Source: Cephalotrichum gorgonifer (lineage: Eukaryota > Ascomycota > Sordariomycetes > Microascales > Microascaceae). Taken from it: a DNA stretch of 64,000 nt. The stretch lies in assembly GCA_900312665.1 (NCBI GenBank), contig ONZQ02000024.1, forward strand, positions 1-64,000, written 5' to 3'. Positions 51,860 through 64,000 of this stretch are shown here, piece by piece. Every line of letters starts with the position of its first letter. Within the stretch, counting starts at the first letter, position 1. A program made the translations under genes and the position numbers. A model generated the notes under the pieces. The model searched no databases, had not been told where the DNA came from, and was given only the letters and a program-made list of their open reading frames with translations.

Positions 51860-53491
51860 CGTAGGATTAGCATGTTCGGTTTTTTTTTTGGGCGAGGATT
51901 GTATTCTTTGTCTGATAGGCGCGTGGAGTTATGGGTTATGTTTCACTCATCATACCTCTGCTGGTATTTACGTATTTTAGGATGGAAATCTTGACCTATC
52001 TTGGCCTCAACCGGTCCATCTCTCAAGTGACGTCCAGCGTAGTGGTGTACTGGAGTGAGTTCTAGAGAAGATGTGGCTAGTGTGCAGTCCCGATGACAAC
52101 CCCCATAGACGCATACCGGCAAATATGGCCGGCAGGGAATATCCGGGACATAAGGCTAGCAGATCTAGACTTGCGGTTCGGGCCCCAAGACTAGGCTAAG
52201 AGTGTATAAGGTTACAGTACCGTTGGTATGATTCGGACACCAGTGCCGACATACCGTAGGAAAAGGACAAGATACAGGGATTCTGTGCATTAGGCGAGAT
52301 CCTAACGGCCATAGACTGCGGGTTGGAGGAGGTTGTGGTGTATCTCGGGGCTGGCGGGGAGATATATCTAGGTCTATCTGGACCATGACATCCTAAACGG
52401 CATGTTCACACGATGTCCACACTCCAATCATGTCTCTTAGTTGTCTCGTACTGGAGATGAAATAATAGCTGAGCGTGTGTAGACCATCTCGCCCATCCAC
52501 TCGTAGATCGTGTGTTAGATAATTGACCACTAGACCAAAAGGCAAGGTACCCTCTTAAAAGGTACTAGTTGGTCAGATTGATCATATGCTCACTTTTACA
52601 TCGTGTAGGGGCGAGGTAACTCAGCTGCACTGACCAAGCGCAATGGCTCTAGCTCTCTTTACTCTAGCTCTCTTTAGAATAGTTCGTTGGTTGTCATTAT
52701 CATGGGTGGGGCATTTTCGGAGAATCGGATGATTAACTAACGTTAGCGTGGCAATCATTTTCGGACAGGCTTCGAGTGTTGAAAGGCGGCACCCCGATGA
52801 TGTGGAATACCTCTCAGATTTCGGGCCATAGGTGTTTTCTTTCCTTCCGACGAGTTCCCCGTGATTCTTACCCGCCACCGATCTTGCTTTCTGCCCTGCA
52901 ATCGGAGGTGGGTGATGTGATGAAAATCATATGGCAAGCTCTGTGAACAGCCCGGACCACGCGCGCCATCCTAGGCCGCCCCACATCCAACAACTGTGCA
53001 TTTCGTGGTATCCAAGCTAGCTTGTTTGCCCCTTAACGTATTGTCTCACCATAGTTGCGGAGGCGTCGTCTGGAGACAAGACGCGCGGCATGCTTAGTCA
53101 TCGGTGTATTGGATATGGGACAAAATGTTCTGCCCACCAAGATTATGTTAGACTGAGGATATCACCAATATGACCAAGTAGCGCTAAGAGCGGGGAACCT
53201 TGCTTTTGGCACAGTGGTCAAATAGTTCGATAGTTTGTAAGAAGGGTCTGAGCACTATTGCAAGGCCCCAAAACGCTAGTACGTTAGAAGGATGTATCAA
53301 CTTAAGCGAGGTGTCGCAAACCCCTGTAAAATTAGGCTTGCCAGCTGACAGGAGAATTGCTCCTGTACATGCATCTCACGTATATAAGGGATGCACTTAT
53401 TCCACCTAGTTATCATGAATATGAAGGACAAGGTGGTCCCGTATTCCCACAGATTATACCTAGGTGTTCCCATTCAGGTATTCAAGTACCA
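51860..53491. other. Gene-poor region
   Basis: About 1.6 kb with a poly-T run near 51880. A tRNA-like A-box string on the minus strand near 52530 lacks a matching B box and cannot be folded into a tRNA. No gene supported. Confidence 0.45.
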
Positions 53492-54839
53492 ATGTCGACG
53501 CTACAATTAGATCCAGGAAGCCAAGGCGCTGCCAAGGCGAATCGTCTATTACGACCACATTCCAAGTCCAGACAGGGCTGCGTTGCATGCAAGGCTCGAC
53601 GGATCAAGGTATGTGGGGTCCCCAGACAGACATCACAAGCGGGAACCCCTTTTTTGACAGTGGGAAAAGTGCGATGAGGGGAAGCCTGCCTGCAGGACCT
53701 GCCAATGGAGGAGCGCAGATTGCGTATACGTGACCCCGCCCAAACGGAGATCGCGTTTACGTGTATCATCGTCGGCTGCTTCAAGTAGCGCCACCCCAGC
53801 TGCTTCCGCCAGCGCAACGCCCGAGGCGCCGGATGACGGTGTGCTAGGAAGGGAGGTGGTTCTCCCGGATCCTCCCAGCCTATCCGCCCTCCGGTCAAAG
53901 CAGCTCCTGGACCTGCGCTTGATGCACCAGTACGGCAGCTCGACGGTGGACTCCCTGGCCGGCGCGCTCGAGCTCAACGAGCGCGCGTTGAAGGTCCTGC
54001 GCATGGACGTGCCGCGGCTCGCGTTCGAGCACCCGTTCCTGATGGAGACTCTGCTCTGCACGGCAATCATCCACCTGGAGTGTACCGGGGTCGGCTCGGC
54101 GGGGCCAGAGATTTCGATATACAGGTACAGGGCGATTCGGAGCTTTCGCAAGGAAATCGAGAACGTGACGGCGCATAACCTACGGGCCCTCGTCATGGCC
54201 TCCACCCTCCTCGCGGCTACTACTCTCGCTGCCGACCGCGTCATGAACTACTCGGGCCTCTGGATCACCAACTGGCTGGCGATGCCCCAGGGACCGCGCG
54301 CCCTCCTGCTGCGCAGGGATGGGCTCCCCTTCGACAGGACCGAGGAGTACGGCACACCCCCTTGCGTACACACCATGGGCAGAATGACCGACGTGCCCGC
54401 CCCTGTCACGATACCAGACGTCCTCGAGGAGGTTCTCCGGATCTCGCACGATGAAGATGATTGGCTATTTCGGCAGGACTTACGCGAGGCCGCGACGGGC
54501 ATCGGCGAGCTCTTTGGGGCCCTGCTGACGCCACAACTCAAGCCGTGGTTCCACTTGAAAATAAGATCATGGCCGTATACCTTTGCGTCGGGGAGGTTCG
54601 TGGAGCTCATTCGACGCTCGCGCCCGAGAGCTCTTATCATTGCTGCCTACTACATGGCGTTTCTAGCATTCCTGCCAGACGTCTGGCTGTACCAAGGCGT
54701 GATTCACCGAGATATGGAGAGGCTTGGTGAATTGCTAGGGATGGAGTTTGGACATTATCTCGAAGTTCCCAAAGCCGCCTCGTGGATTAGGGACGACGAC
54801 GAACGGATGGTGTTTATGGTAATGCAAGTGTGTGCTTAG
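53492..54839 (+). CDS. Zn2Cys6 transcription factor 3
   Basis: Two exons, 53492-53608 and 53670-54839, give 428 residues. The intron splits the zinc cluster after ARRIK; splicing restores C-x2-C-x6-C-x6-C-x2-C-x6-C (GCVACKARRIK then CDEGKPACRTC). A basic linker (PPKRRSRLR), an Ala/Ser-rich stretch and a helical region like the C-terminal half of short fungal regulators (DUF3468/sterol-uptake type) follow. Such short proteins include UPC2-like and pathway regulators. It sits alone, upstream of and convergent with the RTA1-type gene. Confidence 0.85.
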
Positions 54840-55078
54840 GCTGAACCGCGAAAACCCCCATCCTTTCTTTCTTAAAGAGACCAAAGACCGAGGAACGGGG
54901 TTAAGGCGAGGAACGAGCAGAGAAATAAATTTCTGGCATACTGCCTTTGGGATTTTTTTTTTGAAGGAACAAGTTTTAAGTCAACGCTCAGCAAATCTGA
55001 ACCGGGGATAATAGACATGGAATTATCATGAGGTAATGCTGTTCGGTCTATATTTGATCTAACTTGTATCCGGTGTAC

Positions 55079-55992
55079 TCACTGACTGTCCATATCACGA
55101 AGAGCCATCATGTCTTTCTTCCTGGGCAGCAGCTTCGTCGGATGATAGAAAAGAAGGGCGACCATCACACCTAGCATCAAGACCGAGTCAAACAGGTATA
55201 AGAACACCTCGCTGGTCATGAGCACCCCATCCTTACCCTGGGCATATTCGATAAGACGAAACAGAGACCGTATGAAAATCAGGCCGCTCGCTAGGTATTG
55301 CACCAGGATTATCTGCTTCCATCCGATACGAGAGTGCCGGGGCTGCGGCCCCCTCCTCAGATCCATCCCGCTCTGGACGTACCGCCGGTGAAAGATGACC
55401 GTAGCGATAATAAAGACCCCGAAGAAGAGAATCTGTATAACTAGGCCAACCAAGATAACCGTCTGCCCAGTACCGGTCGTCTTGGCGTTTGAGAGCATCC
55501 CCGAGCCGAGAACCTGGACGAGGAAGGACAGCACATCCCCGCCGACGAATATCTTGGTGAGCCACCTGGGCCGGACTGGCGAAAGCTCCTCAGCACCCAG
55601 GTATAGTATTAATCGGCCGAGGATCATATACACGGACGCAGCGAATAGGGCGGGGGCGACAAGGATGAAGATCGATTGTAGTACAAAGGGGAGGATGTTG
55701 GTCTCGTCCGAGCTGGATATGAACCGGGCAACATATCCGGTGATTTCAACTATTAAAAAGCCCGACATATGTTAGTGCCAAGGCCCGATATCGGGAAGTC
55801 AGGTGGGTATGTCGCAGCGAAGATGATGCGAAACCTACAGATGCCGCCGACTAGAAATGCACAGAAGTACCAGGACCTCTTCTGGAAGACGACGAAGGCG
55901 TGCCATAATGTTGCAGCCGTAAAGGCAGCGACGAAAATCATGGCTGCAGCACCGGAGGGCGAATAGTCGTATAATTTGAAAGAACCCGCCAT
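55079..55992 (-). CDS. RTA1-family seven-helix membrane protein
   Basis: Two exons, 55992-55839 and 55749-55079, give 274 residues, normal for RTA1/RTM1 proteins. The splice with donor GTAGGT yields GGIFEITGYVARF, the conserved second-helix motif. Further family signs are APALFAASVYMILGR, GGDVLSFLVQVLGSG and the acidic/Tyr-rich loop RLIEYAQGKDG before helix six. Fungal members are implicated in resistance to toxic lipids or amines (RTA1, RSB1); direct transport is not proven for most. Convergent with regulator 3. Confidence 0.88.
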
Positions 55993-57607
55993 TTTGATAT
56001 GTGGCTGAGGGGGTGCCTAGGGCAATCGAGAACAAAAAATGGGAGGGAACAGAGATAATGGGTTTTGAGAAGCGAAGGGTGACAGAGTTTAGGCCGGAAA
56101 CGAGTAATGGAGAAAGTCTATCTGAAGCAAATGTTTAAGACAGAATCCCATATCTTGGATACCGATGGGTATCTTTAAATATATGTCCATTTTAACAGCT
56201 CTTGCGTGGCAGAAAAATAAACTGACATCTTCGCTTTAGCGTTCGCAATGAATGCGGCTATGGTCTTAGCCTCGTACGGCGAGTCGCCGTACTCGCATTT
56301 CGGATTTCGGATTCCAGATTCCAGATTCAGCATCCCGCTTGTTCCAGCTGGCAGTGAAATAATTTCCATGGCTGTCATTGGCTATAACACCCCCACCGGT
56401 CCCGATTCCTGGTGGAATAACCATAGTTAGCAAGAACCCACTCTTGCAGGGCCCCACCCGCTGTTGGATCAGCCCCATGAAAGAGCGTATGAAGTCCGCT
56501 CCTGGGCAACGTACTTCTCTTCTGGTGGCTGAGGTAGGTACGCAATGAGTGGGGGTAGGATATATTGTATCCTGGGAATAGTGCTAAGCGCGATACCTGG
56601 TACTCATACGTATTACCTGTCGTTCGATTGCTGATTACTGACGGGCCGGCCGGGAGCCTCTGACAGGGACCGAAGTAATTTCACCGCTTGGAGCGATGGT
56701 ATATTCTAACCCCAACTACATCTTATAAACTTACAGTCCGAGATGGTCGCTCCGTGTTGATACGGAGTTTTTTGTGGACGTATATCCTGCAGTTTCCAGG
56801 TTGTGAGCCTCATCTTGTCTTCTGTCTTTGGAGATCGCTTATGTAGTTTGAGTTAACATCACTGTGCTTGCCCTTTTCTTTACATATTCTCTTTAAGCCA
56901 AACAAACGGATCTTGAAACCGCATTTCTATCTACTTGTATTTTGGGTGTCTTACTTTGGCACCATCATGACTTTTATTATTATTGAAGCTCCAACTGCGC
57001 TCCCTGCGACACCTACAGCGTTGTTACAACCCTGCCAACCTTCCGTAGATGTCAATCTGGATAGCCCAAGTTTCCCGCTGGTAGCTTATCCAAGGCGCCC
57101 TCCATGTCTAGACATTCAAGGCAGAGTTGACTTAAAACCCAGTCTCCGTAGAAGAGAAAGTCAATATACGTCAATGAAGCTGCTGCATCATACCTTCAGG
57201 GGCCTCATCTAGAGCGGTTGACCAATGATCGCCATGATTCTTGTGTCAATAGGTCAGAAGTTAGGCTCAGGTGGAGGGGCTCGTCGAAATCCTAGGTTGA
57301 GGGGTGAAGATGTTAGAGGTCAAAGTCATTCTCACGGGCCTGAACCAAGCGCCCGGGCTCATCTACGAAATGTATGATTGGGCCAAGAAAATAGATATAT
57401 TCAAAGAATCGAGAACTATGGCCCTAAAAACTGAAAAAGGGGCCAAATAGGTCTCAAGTAGAGGAATCTTAAGGATAATTACGTGGTCAAACCACCCAGG
57501 CTGGGCTCCTGCCAGTCGCCGCACCGGCTTATCCGGGTTTGTCTACCCTGCACTACCTCAACAGCTCGCAGCATATCCCTCTTTCAAAGCCGTTCTATTT
57601 CATTCTA
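55993..57607. other. Gene-poor region
   Basis: About 1.6 kb. A GATTCCAGATTCCAGATTC short tandem stretch lies near 56310-56330. No supported gene. Confidence 0.45.
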
Positions 57608-58552
57608 TCAGATCCGGTTCCTCAGATCCTGCCCAGCGATAAACCGTCGCAGATTATCAGCAATCAGCGCCTCGGCATTCTGCGGTCGTCCACCTGCGGC
57701 GTGCGGCGAGATCACTGTGTTAGGCGTCTTCCACAGACGACTCCCCTTCTGGAGTGGCTCTACCTGGAACACGTCGAGAGAGGCGCCCCCAATCACACCT
57801 TGCTCAAGCGCATCGGCGAGCGCATCCTCATCAACGGATGTACCTCTCCCTACGTTAACGATCCAGGCGTGTTTCGGGAGGAGCCGGAGACGCTCCGCAT
57901 TCAAGGCGTGCTTGGTCGAGTCCGATCCCGGCAGTATCATGACGAGGGCGTCGGTCTCGGGCAGGAGAGTGGATAGGCTGTCCTCGCTGTAGACTTCAAC
58001 GCCGTTTCGAACGCCAGCGTTGCGAGCGACGCCCTTGACCTTCGCGCCGAGGGCGACGAGGTGAGGGGTAAGGGTCTTCGCAATGTTACCGAAGCCCCAG
58101 ATGAGCACGCGAGCGTCGCGCAGGGTGGTGAAGGCACCGGCCGGGCGGTCGGGCTGTGGGCCGCCAAGCTCGCCGGGCCACCTGACTTGGAGCTGGGCGT
58201 CGCGCATATCGTGGAGGCGGCGGGCCGCGCTGAGGAGGAGAGCGAGGGTGTGCTCAGCGACGGTGTGGTCGTGTAGGCCAGAGCCTGTCGTGAGGATGAT
58301 CTTGGAGGTGTCGAAGCCAGCGTTTATGACGTCGTTGGGACCTGCGGCTAGAGACTGGATCCAGCGGAGGTTCTTCAGGCGACTGGCTGCATCCTTGAGG
58401 TTCTCGCTGGAATTGGCCCAGGTGACGAGTACGTCGGCATCCGTGTGCTCCTCGGGGATCAGCTGGTGCACATTGTAGGGGATAAGGCCGACAGAGAAGC
58501 CTTCGATGCTCTTCGTAACGAGCTTGAGCGAGGTAGGATAAAGCAGCTTCAT
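57608..58552 (-). CDS. D-isomer-specific 2-hydroxyacid dehydrogenase 2
   Basis: Intronless, 314 residues. The Rossmann motif is VLIWGFGNIAKTLTPHL, followed by VARNAG where NAD-specific enzymes have Asp, so NADPH is possible. Catalytic Arg is in NVGRGTSVD, the Glu region in SLDVFQVEPL and the His in VISPHAAGG. It belongs to the bacterial-like GhrA/phosphoglycerate dehydrogenase-related branch. It is on the same strand as the permease at 59.0-60.8 kb, 488 bases downstream of that gene's 3' end. Confidence 0.87.
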   Translation of the reverse strand: MKLLYPTSLKLVTKSIEGFSVGLIPYNVHQLIPEEHTDADVLVTWANSSENLKDAASRLKNLRWIQSLAAGPNDVINAGFDTSKIILTTGSGLHDHTVAEHTLALLLSAARRLHDMRDAQLQVRWPGELGGPQPDRPAGAFTTLRDARVLIWGFGNIAKTLTPHLVALGAKVKGVARNAGVRNGVEVYSEDSLSTLLPETDALVMILPGSDSTKHALNAERLRLLPKHAWIVNVGRGTSVDEDALADALEQGVIGGASLDVFQVEPLQKGSRLWKTPNTVISPHAAGGRPQNAEALIADNLRRFIAGQDLRNRI

Positions 58553-59040
58553 TTTGAGAGTCTGTTTGAGCCAAGGGCAGATCGAATAGTCAGCGGGTGA
58601 GGGGGATGATGCTAGAAAACGAGGGTGGAAGGTTATATATGAACTACCGAGTATGTGATGCGGGACATAATCCAGGTATGCAGTGGGGTAATGGCAATTA
58701 TAACATTAAAGCCCCCCACCTAACCCCACTCATTGCATCACATCGCACCATAACACAGATGATTTTGCTAGAAGAAGAAGTACGCACAGGCGAATGAACA
58801 TTGATAGGTAATATAAGGCAAGAAAGTAGTTTCGACTGTATCTTTCTATGCTATAGCTATAGTTAAGAGAAGAGTGAAGCCTGAATTCTTTGATACTTGT
58901 GTATACGACCGAATTCGGACCTCGGCTACTATCCGAGTGGCTGACAAATTAAACCACCAAGCTTAACCCGAGTTCTCCTCCATATACTCGTCTGCAGCTG
59001 CGGCAGCACCTCCCACCCAGAGATGCCTCGAATATTAAAT
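58553..59040. other. Intergenic region
   Basis: About 490 bases containing the promoter of the dehydrogenase and the 3' flank of the permease gene. No other feature. Confidence 0.45.
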
Positions 59041-60779
59041 CTAGCTAACATAGGGCTGATATGCATGGCCCTCCTGCAGAGCGCGCCGGTAAAGCTTCTT
59101 GTTGGAGCGAACTAAGTACCACTTGAGGACCATCGCACTAGTGCACGCGATCAAGGCCATGACCATCATAAGAATAAAGGCCATCCGATACCGGGGCTCG
59201 TCCTCGTCATCGAAGAAGTAAGGAGCAATGACATTCCCAACTTGGCCGAGCACATTGACCATGGCAACACTGACAGCTCTCTTCTCAGGAGTACGACCCA
59301 TTGTAGATGCTGTCCATGTAGACACCAGCGGGTTGGAGAAGTACATTCCGGCGACGAAGATAAACGAGGCCCCATACCGCGCGTCGCGGTTCTGTGTGGC
59401 CAGGCAGATGACGTAACCGATACAACCAACGGCAATAGGGACAGCGAAATGGTAACCTCGTTCCTTGGTACGGTCCGAGTGCCAGGCATTGACCAAAGAG
59501 CCCAGCGCGGCAAAGATGTAAGGCGGCGCCGTTAACAATAATGTGACGGTCCTGTTGTAGCCAAAACCACGGACGATGGACGGGAAGAAGTTGGAAAAGC
59601 CGTACGCCGCCGAAATGCCAATGTTGAGAGAAACAAGCATCCACATCTTATAGTCGAAGATGCTAAGCTTTAACCCGGTCCATACACCACTCTTCGCTTC
59701 GGAAGTCGACACGCGATCTGCTGCGATACGGGCAGCGGCAATTTTGCGCATGTCCTCTGTCATGGACCACTGCGCACTACCGGTGGTGGAGTGAGGATAG
59801 TCGGGCAGGATGAAAAGACAGATCTTGGCCAGGCCGGCGCCAGTGACGGCGAGCACAATGAACAGCCACTGCCAACCAGCTAGTCCATGTTTTCCCTCGA
59901 GGGTGGAGAAGACCGCCGCAGCAACGAGACCAGCGACGCAGTATGCGAGCGTTTGGCCGGTATAGAGAAGGGCGCAACGCAAGGCCATCTCCTTTCGGGT
60001 GTACCAGCAAGACATGACGTATATGGCCTGGTTGTATGCCAGTATGAGGGCAGCTCGAGAAGGTACTAATTAGGATGGCAAACTTACGCCGGGAAAGAGT
60101 GGTGCCTCTACGACGCCGAGGAAAAACCTGACCACAACAAGACCTTGGTACGAGCGCACGCCGCAGGTTGCCGCCGACACGCCGGACCAAACCATGGCCA
60201 TTATGCAGAGGTACAAACTGGGGCGCAGGTAACCGATGATCATGTTCGAGGGGATCTGGCCGAGCACATAACTGTGCTATAATTAGGGACAATATCGCAT
60301 GGATGGGGGAGTTGGGAAGAAAACGCGACAAACCCGAGACTGAGAATAGATACGGCAGTACCGAACTGATACCCCTCGAGATTCAGGTCCTTGTCTAAAG
60401 AGCTAAGACGAGCTTGTCTATAGTTTGTTAGTACAAAGCTTGGATAATCACATGGACGGTGTACCCACGCGATGGAAGCTCGGTCTAGGTAGTTGAACAG
60501 ATAGAGCACCCAAAGACAGGGCATGAGGGTCATATCGAGGCGCTTGACAACTTGCTTCTCGACATCGCACCAGTTGGGGATACCCAGGGCGTCGATCTGG
60601 TCTTCCGGATTGGCCGGCTCCTCACGCTTCAGGTTGTTTTCTTCATCGTGGTCGACAACCGCGTCGTCCTTGTTGACGGTGTCCGCGGTGATATTGGTGG
60701 CGGCCGTCTTGGTTGGGGCAGTAGCGCCCGCTGGGGAAACATCGGTGCCCTGAGGCGAGGTGTTCTCTTGTTCAGCCAT
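59041..60779 (-). CDS. MFS anion:cation symporter, allantoate/nicotinate permease (Dal5/TNA1) type
   Basis: Four exons, 60779-60469, 60417-60334, 60271-60088 and 60027-59041, give 521 residues. After an acidic cytosolic N-terminus comes the family start: KRLDMTLMPCLWVLYLFNYLDR, here LPCLWVLYLFNYLDRAS, then YVLGQIPSNMI, FFLGVVEAPLFPG and SCWYTRKEMALR. About twelve membrane segments follow. Relatives import organic anions such as allantoate, nicotinate, pantothenate or tartrate. Downstream on the same strand is a D-2-hydroxyacid dehydrogenase, so a hydroxy-acid substrate is plausible. Confidence 0.88.
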
Positions 60780-62477
60780 ACCGTCGTGCTCAGCTCTGGT
60801 ACCTGGATTTTGATAGATAGGGACGAGGGAAAGTCAAACGCGTCTTAAGGGGGCTATAAGTAGGCATCACCGATCATTGGGGTGTGGTGGGGACCCCCAT
60901 GGGGTATTAGGTTTTCGAGCCGATCGGGGTTTAAGTTTTCAAGCCGAATTGATGGAGACGTCACCATCTTCCCCTCATGATCGCTAATCATATCCCCCAT
61001 TCGACGGAGGCTAGAATTGCCAAGAGAGGACAGCATTGCAACGAGAGGACAGAAATGTCAAACGGAGGGCGGAAATGCCAATGGAGGAGGGGCATAAGAC
61101 TAACAAGATCTGAGATGATTGAAACCCATTTTTCTTTCTCTCACCGGACTGGCATTCAGAGCTGGCGATCTTGGAAAGTTGCCGGTAGAAACCTGGCTCA
61201 ATTCCCCTCCTAGATACTTGGCAGTGCCGCAACAGGCAGGAGAAATGCGGCTCATATGCATTACCATGAGAGCCGTGTTGCTACTGTCCACTCACGATCT
61301 AAAGCTCCCCCCAAGCAACCTCCACTTACCATATAAATAATGACGCCAAGCCTGGGCGACCGCGCGTCCCATAAACACCGTGCATCTTTTCGGTTAAGAG
61401 TCCGATGAAAAAGTCCGATGAAACACCGGTCTAGATCCTATATCGAGCCGATCACAGCGTCAAAGCCGAGCCGAGACCTGGCATCAGTCGTGGGCCGATA
61501 AATCCGAATACAGGATTGGAGAATCGGATCACAGGATTAACTGAACTAAAGAACGTCGGAGCCGAACCTTCATGAAGCCAAATATGGCATTGGAGAGCCG
61601 GACTGCAGAAGTAGCTCCGCGCTGTAGGCGAGGCAGAAGTGGAAAGTTATCTCCCCTTAGCGATAGGTTTAACAGGAGGTGAATAAGGAGGGCACGGAGG
61701 GCCATTGGCACCACAGAAAGAGATACAACCCAATGCCTATCCGGAAAGGAAGGGGGTAGATGAGGAACCGAGGGTCAGCGTCATGCTCTGAATTCGGTCA
61801 GGACTATTACCGCTGTCGATGGTGCTACCACAAAGTATATGTCAGTTAAGGTGTCCCGATTTGCAGCACTATTTGTCCAACAGTCGCAACCGGAGAGAAC
61901 TATAGCACAATGACGCACCGTCCCGCTCCCAGCCACCGGTACGAAGGGACGAACCAGATCAGGGGACGTTTAGGGTGTACTCTTTCGTGGGAGCCAATAG
62001 GGACGTTATCCGGGAGCCAACACTATGAATCACTCCCTCTTGCAGGGAAGACGATGGGCCAAGGATTGGAAGGCGATCTCTTGCGGTGAAATAGCGCAAG
62101 AGGGCCAAAAGGGGCGGAGGGACGCTCGAGAAGCTTCGGATCAACACGGGTGACACCGCGGGATACACAAGCAATAGACGTCGTCGACTCGGTATCCGAA
62201 ACGCCGAGGTCACTAACGGATCAGGGTCGGAATATATATAAGTAGTAGTATAAATCGTACTACTAGAATTGGGATGCAATACAGGGATTGCCTATGTTCG
62301 CATTATCAGTCCAGAAACGGCGGCCTCTAGAAGTTAAAGTAGCTGATGCTAGGATAGCGATAAGTCCATACGGCGGCACTTTTTGGACACAACGGTAATA
62401 TCTTCTCACTAATAAGCTCCTGGAATTCCTTTCTATTTAGGTATGGTAAGGACGCTGTTTGGTAATGGCTTAGTACT
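60780..62477. other. Gene-poor region with short imperfect repeats
   Basis: About 1.7 kb. It holds near-repeats of a GAGAGGACAG/GGAGGGCGGA type string at 61020-61085 and repeated GCCGA/CCGAT strings at 60915-60950 and 61400-61500. No open frame resembles a known protein. Confidence 0.45.
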
Positions 62478-63459
62478 TCACAGCCTTTCAGCACGCCTCG
62501 CCAATACAGTATACGTCGGTGCCGCCTCATAACTCCACGCCGCCAGCTCAGTCTTTATGGAGAACCCTTTCTCTATCAGCAGCACCTCGATGTCGTTGCG
62601 GAGCCCGCTCAACTCGGACACTTCAACAGCGACATTTTGCACGAGATGCCAATGTTTATCATCTACCCCTTGTAGCACGTCCAACTCCCAGCTCTCGACA
62701 TCTACCTTGAGAAAATCAATCCGCGCCAGATCCGGATACCCGTCCAGAAACCACGACAGCCTCTCCACTGGAACACTAACTTGAGCGGCCCCCGCGCTCG
62801 ACCGGTCAATCATGCGTTGGTAGTGCTCAGCTGGCAGGGCCTTGCGCAGCAGCTCTTTTTCCTCGGGCACGAACGTCGAGTTGCCCGGCGCGTTAGGAAA
62901 ATATGTCAGGAGTTTCGAGGTGACGGATTCGGAGCCCAGTGCGCAGGAGTGGGCGTCTACATCTTGGGCGGGCACGTTGTGCAGGGCGAGATTCCGGCGG
63001 TAGAGGTCGAAGATCAAGGGTGCGGGCTCGAAGGCGAGGATGCGGGCAGAAGGGTACTTGTCTTTCATGTAAAGGGTGAAGAGGCCAATGTTAGCGCCAG
63101 CGTCGACGATGACTGTCAAGGTAAAGTTAGCAATTGCCTTCTACCCCCCCCCCCCCCGAGATGGCATCTTAACACTTGTTCTATGGTCATCGCTCGGAAG
63201 TCACGGAGCCGTTCTTAGGCCCTCAAAAGTGTAATTGAAGAAGAAGTGGGGGGATTTCAAAATGGTGCGTACAGGGGCTAGGAGGCAATGAGGCGATGTC
63301 ATAGCAGTGGTCTTGGTATATCTCCTTGTGAATGAAACGGGCGTCGCGCTCAGCACCGATGTAGACGGTGAGGTCCGGGCTGAGCTCGAGTAGTTTGGGT
63401 TCCCAGGCTGCAGCGCTCATGCTGGGGTCGGCTGGGCGAGGTATCGACGCGGACGGCAA
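62478..63459 (-). CDS. FkbM-family SAM-dependent methyltransferase
   Basis: Two exons, 63459-63273 and 63112-62478, give 273 residues; starting at Met 63420 gives 260. Splicing places FIVDAGANIGLFTLYM, the SAM-binding motif I, right after the first exon. ILAFEPAP (motif II) and DFLKVDVESWELDVL are typical of FkbM. These enzymes methylate hydroxyls of sugars or small molecules; in fungi they are uncharacterised. The intron (160 bases) is longer than most here and contains a run of 14 C. Confidence 0.85.
63144..63157. repeat. Run of 14 C in the FkbM gene intron
   Basis: Uninterrupted C homopolymer on the plus strand. It is prone to slippage and to sequencing or assembly error. Confidence 0.9.
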
Positions 63460-64000
63460 GATGAATTGTATCCAAATTGTTTTTGAAGGGGTTGGATTGA
63501 TGGTGCCCTGACAGTGTAGGAGTTGCTGGACTTGTATACATGATTATGTACGCCGCCCCCGCCACTGATAAAATATTGTTCAATGGCCCGTAGTTATGTG
63601 CCCGTACAAGCATGTGCCTATACTTCCCAGGCTAGGGCTGGTCCAATACACCAGCGTGCCCCCGGGTGACTATACCCCGGTAATACGAGCAAAGCAGGCG
63701 GTGGGGGGGCAATCCACCTCCCGAGTGGGCTGGACGGTGCTGGACTGGTCAGAAGTTGCGGAACTTAGCTGCCGAAAGTAAGGTAAATTCCGGGTATCGG
63801 ACCGTAGCACCGGCTGACAGCATGTAGTGTAGACTGTGCATGCATGACATGCCCATCATGGTAAGAGAAGAGGTTCCTGTGTGTCGATCGTTAATATAGT
63901 TGCCCGAGCACGAGCATGGCCTCTTGTAGAGTCTCGTTCTTACTCCTTTTGACAACCCACTGTCATCATATCACCCGCTGATCGTATCAACAGCAGCAAG
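63460..64000. other. Upstream region of the FkbM gene to window edge
   Basis: About 540 bases, no supported gene. Presumed promoter region. Confidence 0.45.

Noticed and set aside
52490..52560. tRNA-like string on the minus strand (TTTTGGTCTAGTGGTC)
   Set aside because: Matches an A box, but there is no B box at the right distance and the arms do not pair. At most a relic.
56868..57212. A 114-residue plus-strand frame with a hydrophobic start
   Set aside because: No recognisable family, no conserved motif, no clear promoter. Likely chance.

Overview
This window is nuclear DNA of a filamentous ascomycete (Pezizomycotina). Most genes have short introns of about 50-100 bases with GTA/GTG donors and CTRAC/CTAAC branch sites. 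There are several Zn2Cys6 regulators, a CFEM-type protein, a PTH11-like rhodopsin-fold protein, an RTA1 protein, and an AT-rich repeat relic full of TAG/TAA stops that looks RIP-mutated. I cannot name the species. All exon structures were assembled by hand from splice signals and reading-frame consistency.

Left edge (1-1.45 kb): remains of a gypsy-type gag region and a truncated pogo-type transposase, both on the minus strand. Immediately to the right is the main item, a dense block of 13 genes (1.6-30.5 kb) that looks like a catabolic cluster for plant or lignin-type phenolics. In order it holds a 2-oxoglutarate/Fe dioxygenase, a Zn2Cys6 regulator, an alpha/beta hydrolase, a carotenoid/stilbene-cleaving oxygenase, a Baeyer-Villiger monooxygenase, an FAH-family hydrolase, a type I extradiol ring-cleavage dioxygenase, an MhpA-like FAD aromatic hydroxylase, a second Zn2Cys6 regulator, a P450, a sugar/quinate-type MFS transporter, a vanillyl-alcohol-oxidase-type flavoenzyme and a phytanoyl-CoA-dioxygenase-like enzyme. 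No polyketide, peptide or terpene synthase is present. A workable reading is import by the MFS protein, side-chain and interring oxidation (VAO, stilbene oxygenase, BVMO, P450), ring hydroxylation, meta (extradiol) cleavage, then C-C hydrolysis by the alpha/beta hydrolase and/or FAH protein. Meta cleavage is a bacterial-style route and is unusual in fungi.

Four copies of an inverted motif, TCGG-N10-CCGATA(G/C), lie upstream of the stilbene oxygenase (two), between the divergent FAH and extradiol dioxygenase genes (one), and upstream of the FAD hydroxylase (one). They suggest one Zn2Cys6 factor controls the ring-cleavage core.

Right of the cluster (31-64 kb) gene density drops. There is a secreted M15-like peptidase, an intron-containing tRNA-Asp(GTC), two D-2-hydroxyacid dehydrogenases, an HNH-domain protein, a rhodopsin-fold membrane protein, a CFEM protein, a Cys-rich single-pass membrane protein, an isochorismatase-family hydrolase, a third Zn2Cys6 regulator, an RTA1 protein, a Dal5-type permease and an FkbM methyltransferase. 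Between 39.6 and 46 kb is a decayed stretch containing a broken Zn2Cys6 regulator pseudogene. Long gene-poor intervals separate many of these genes.
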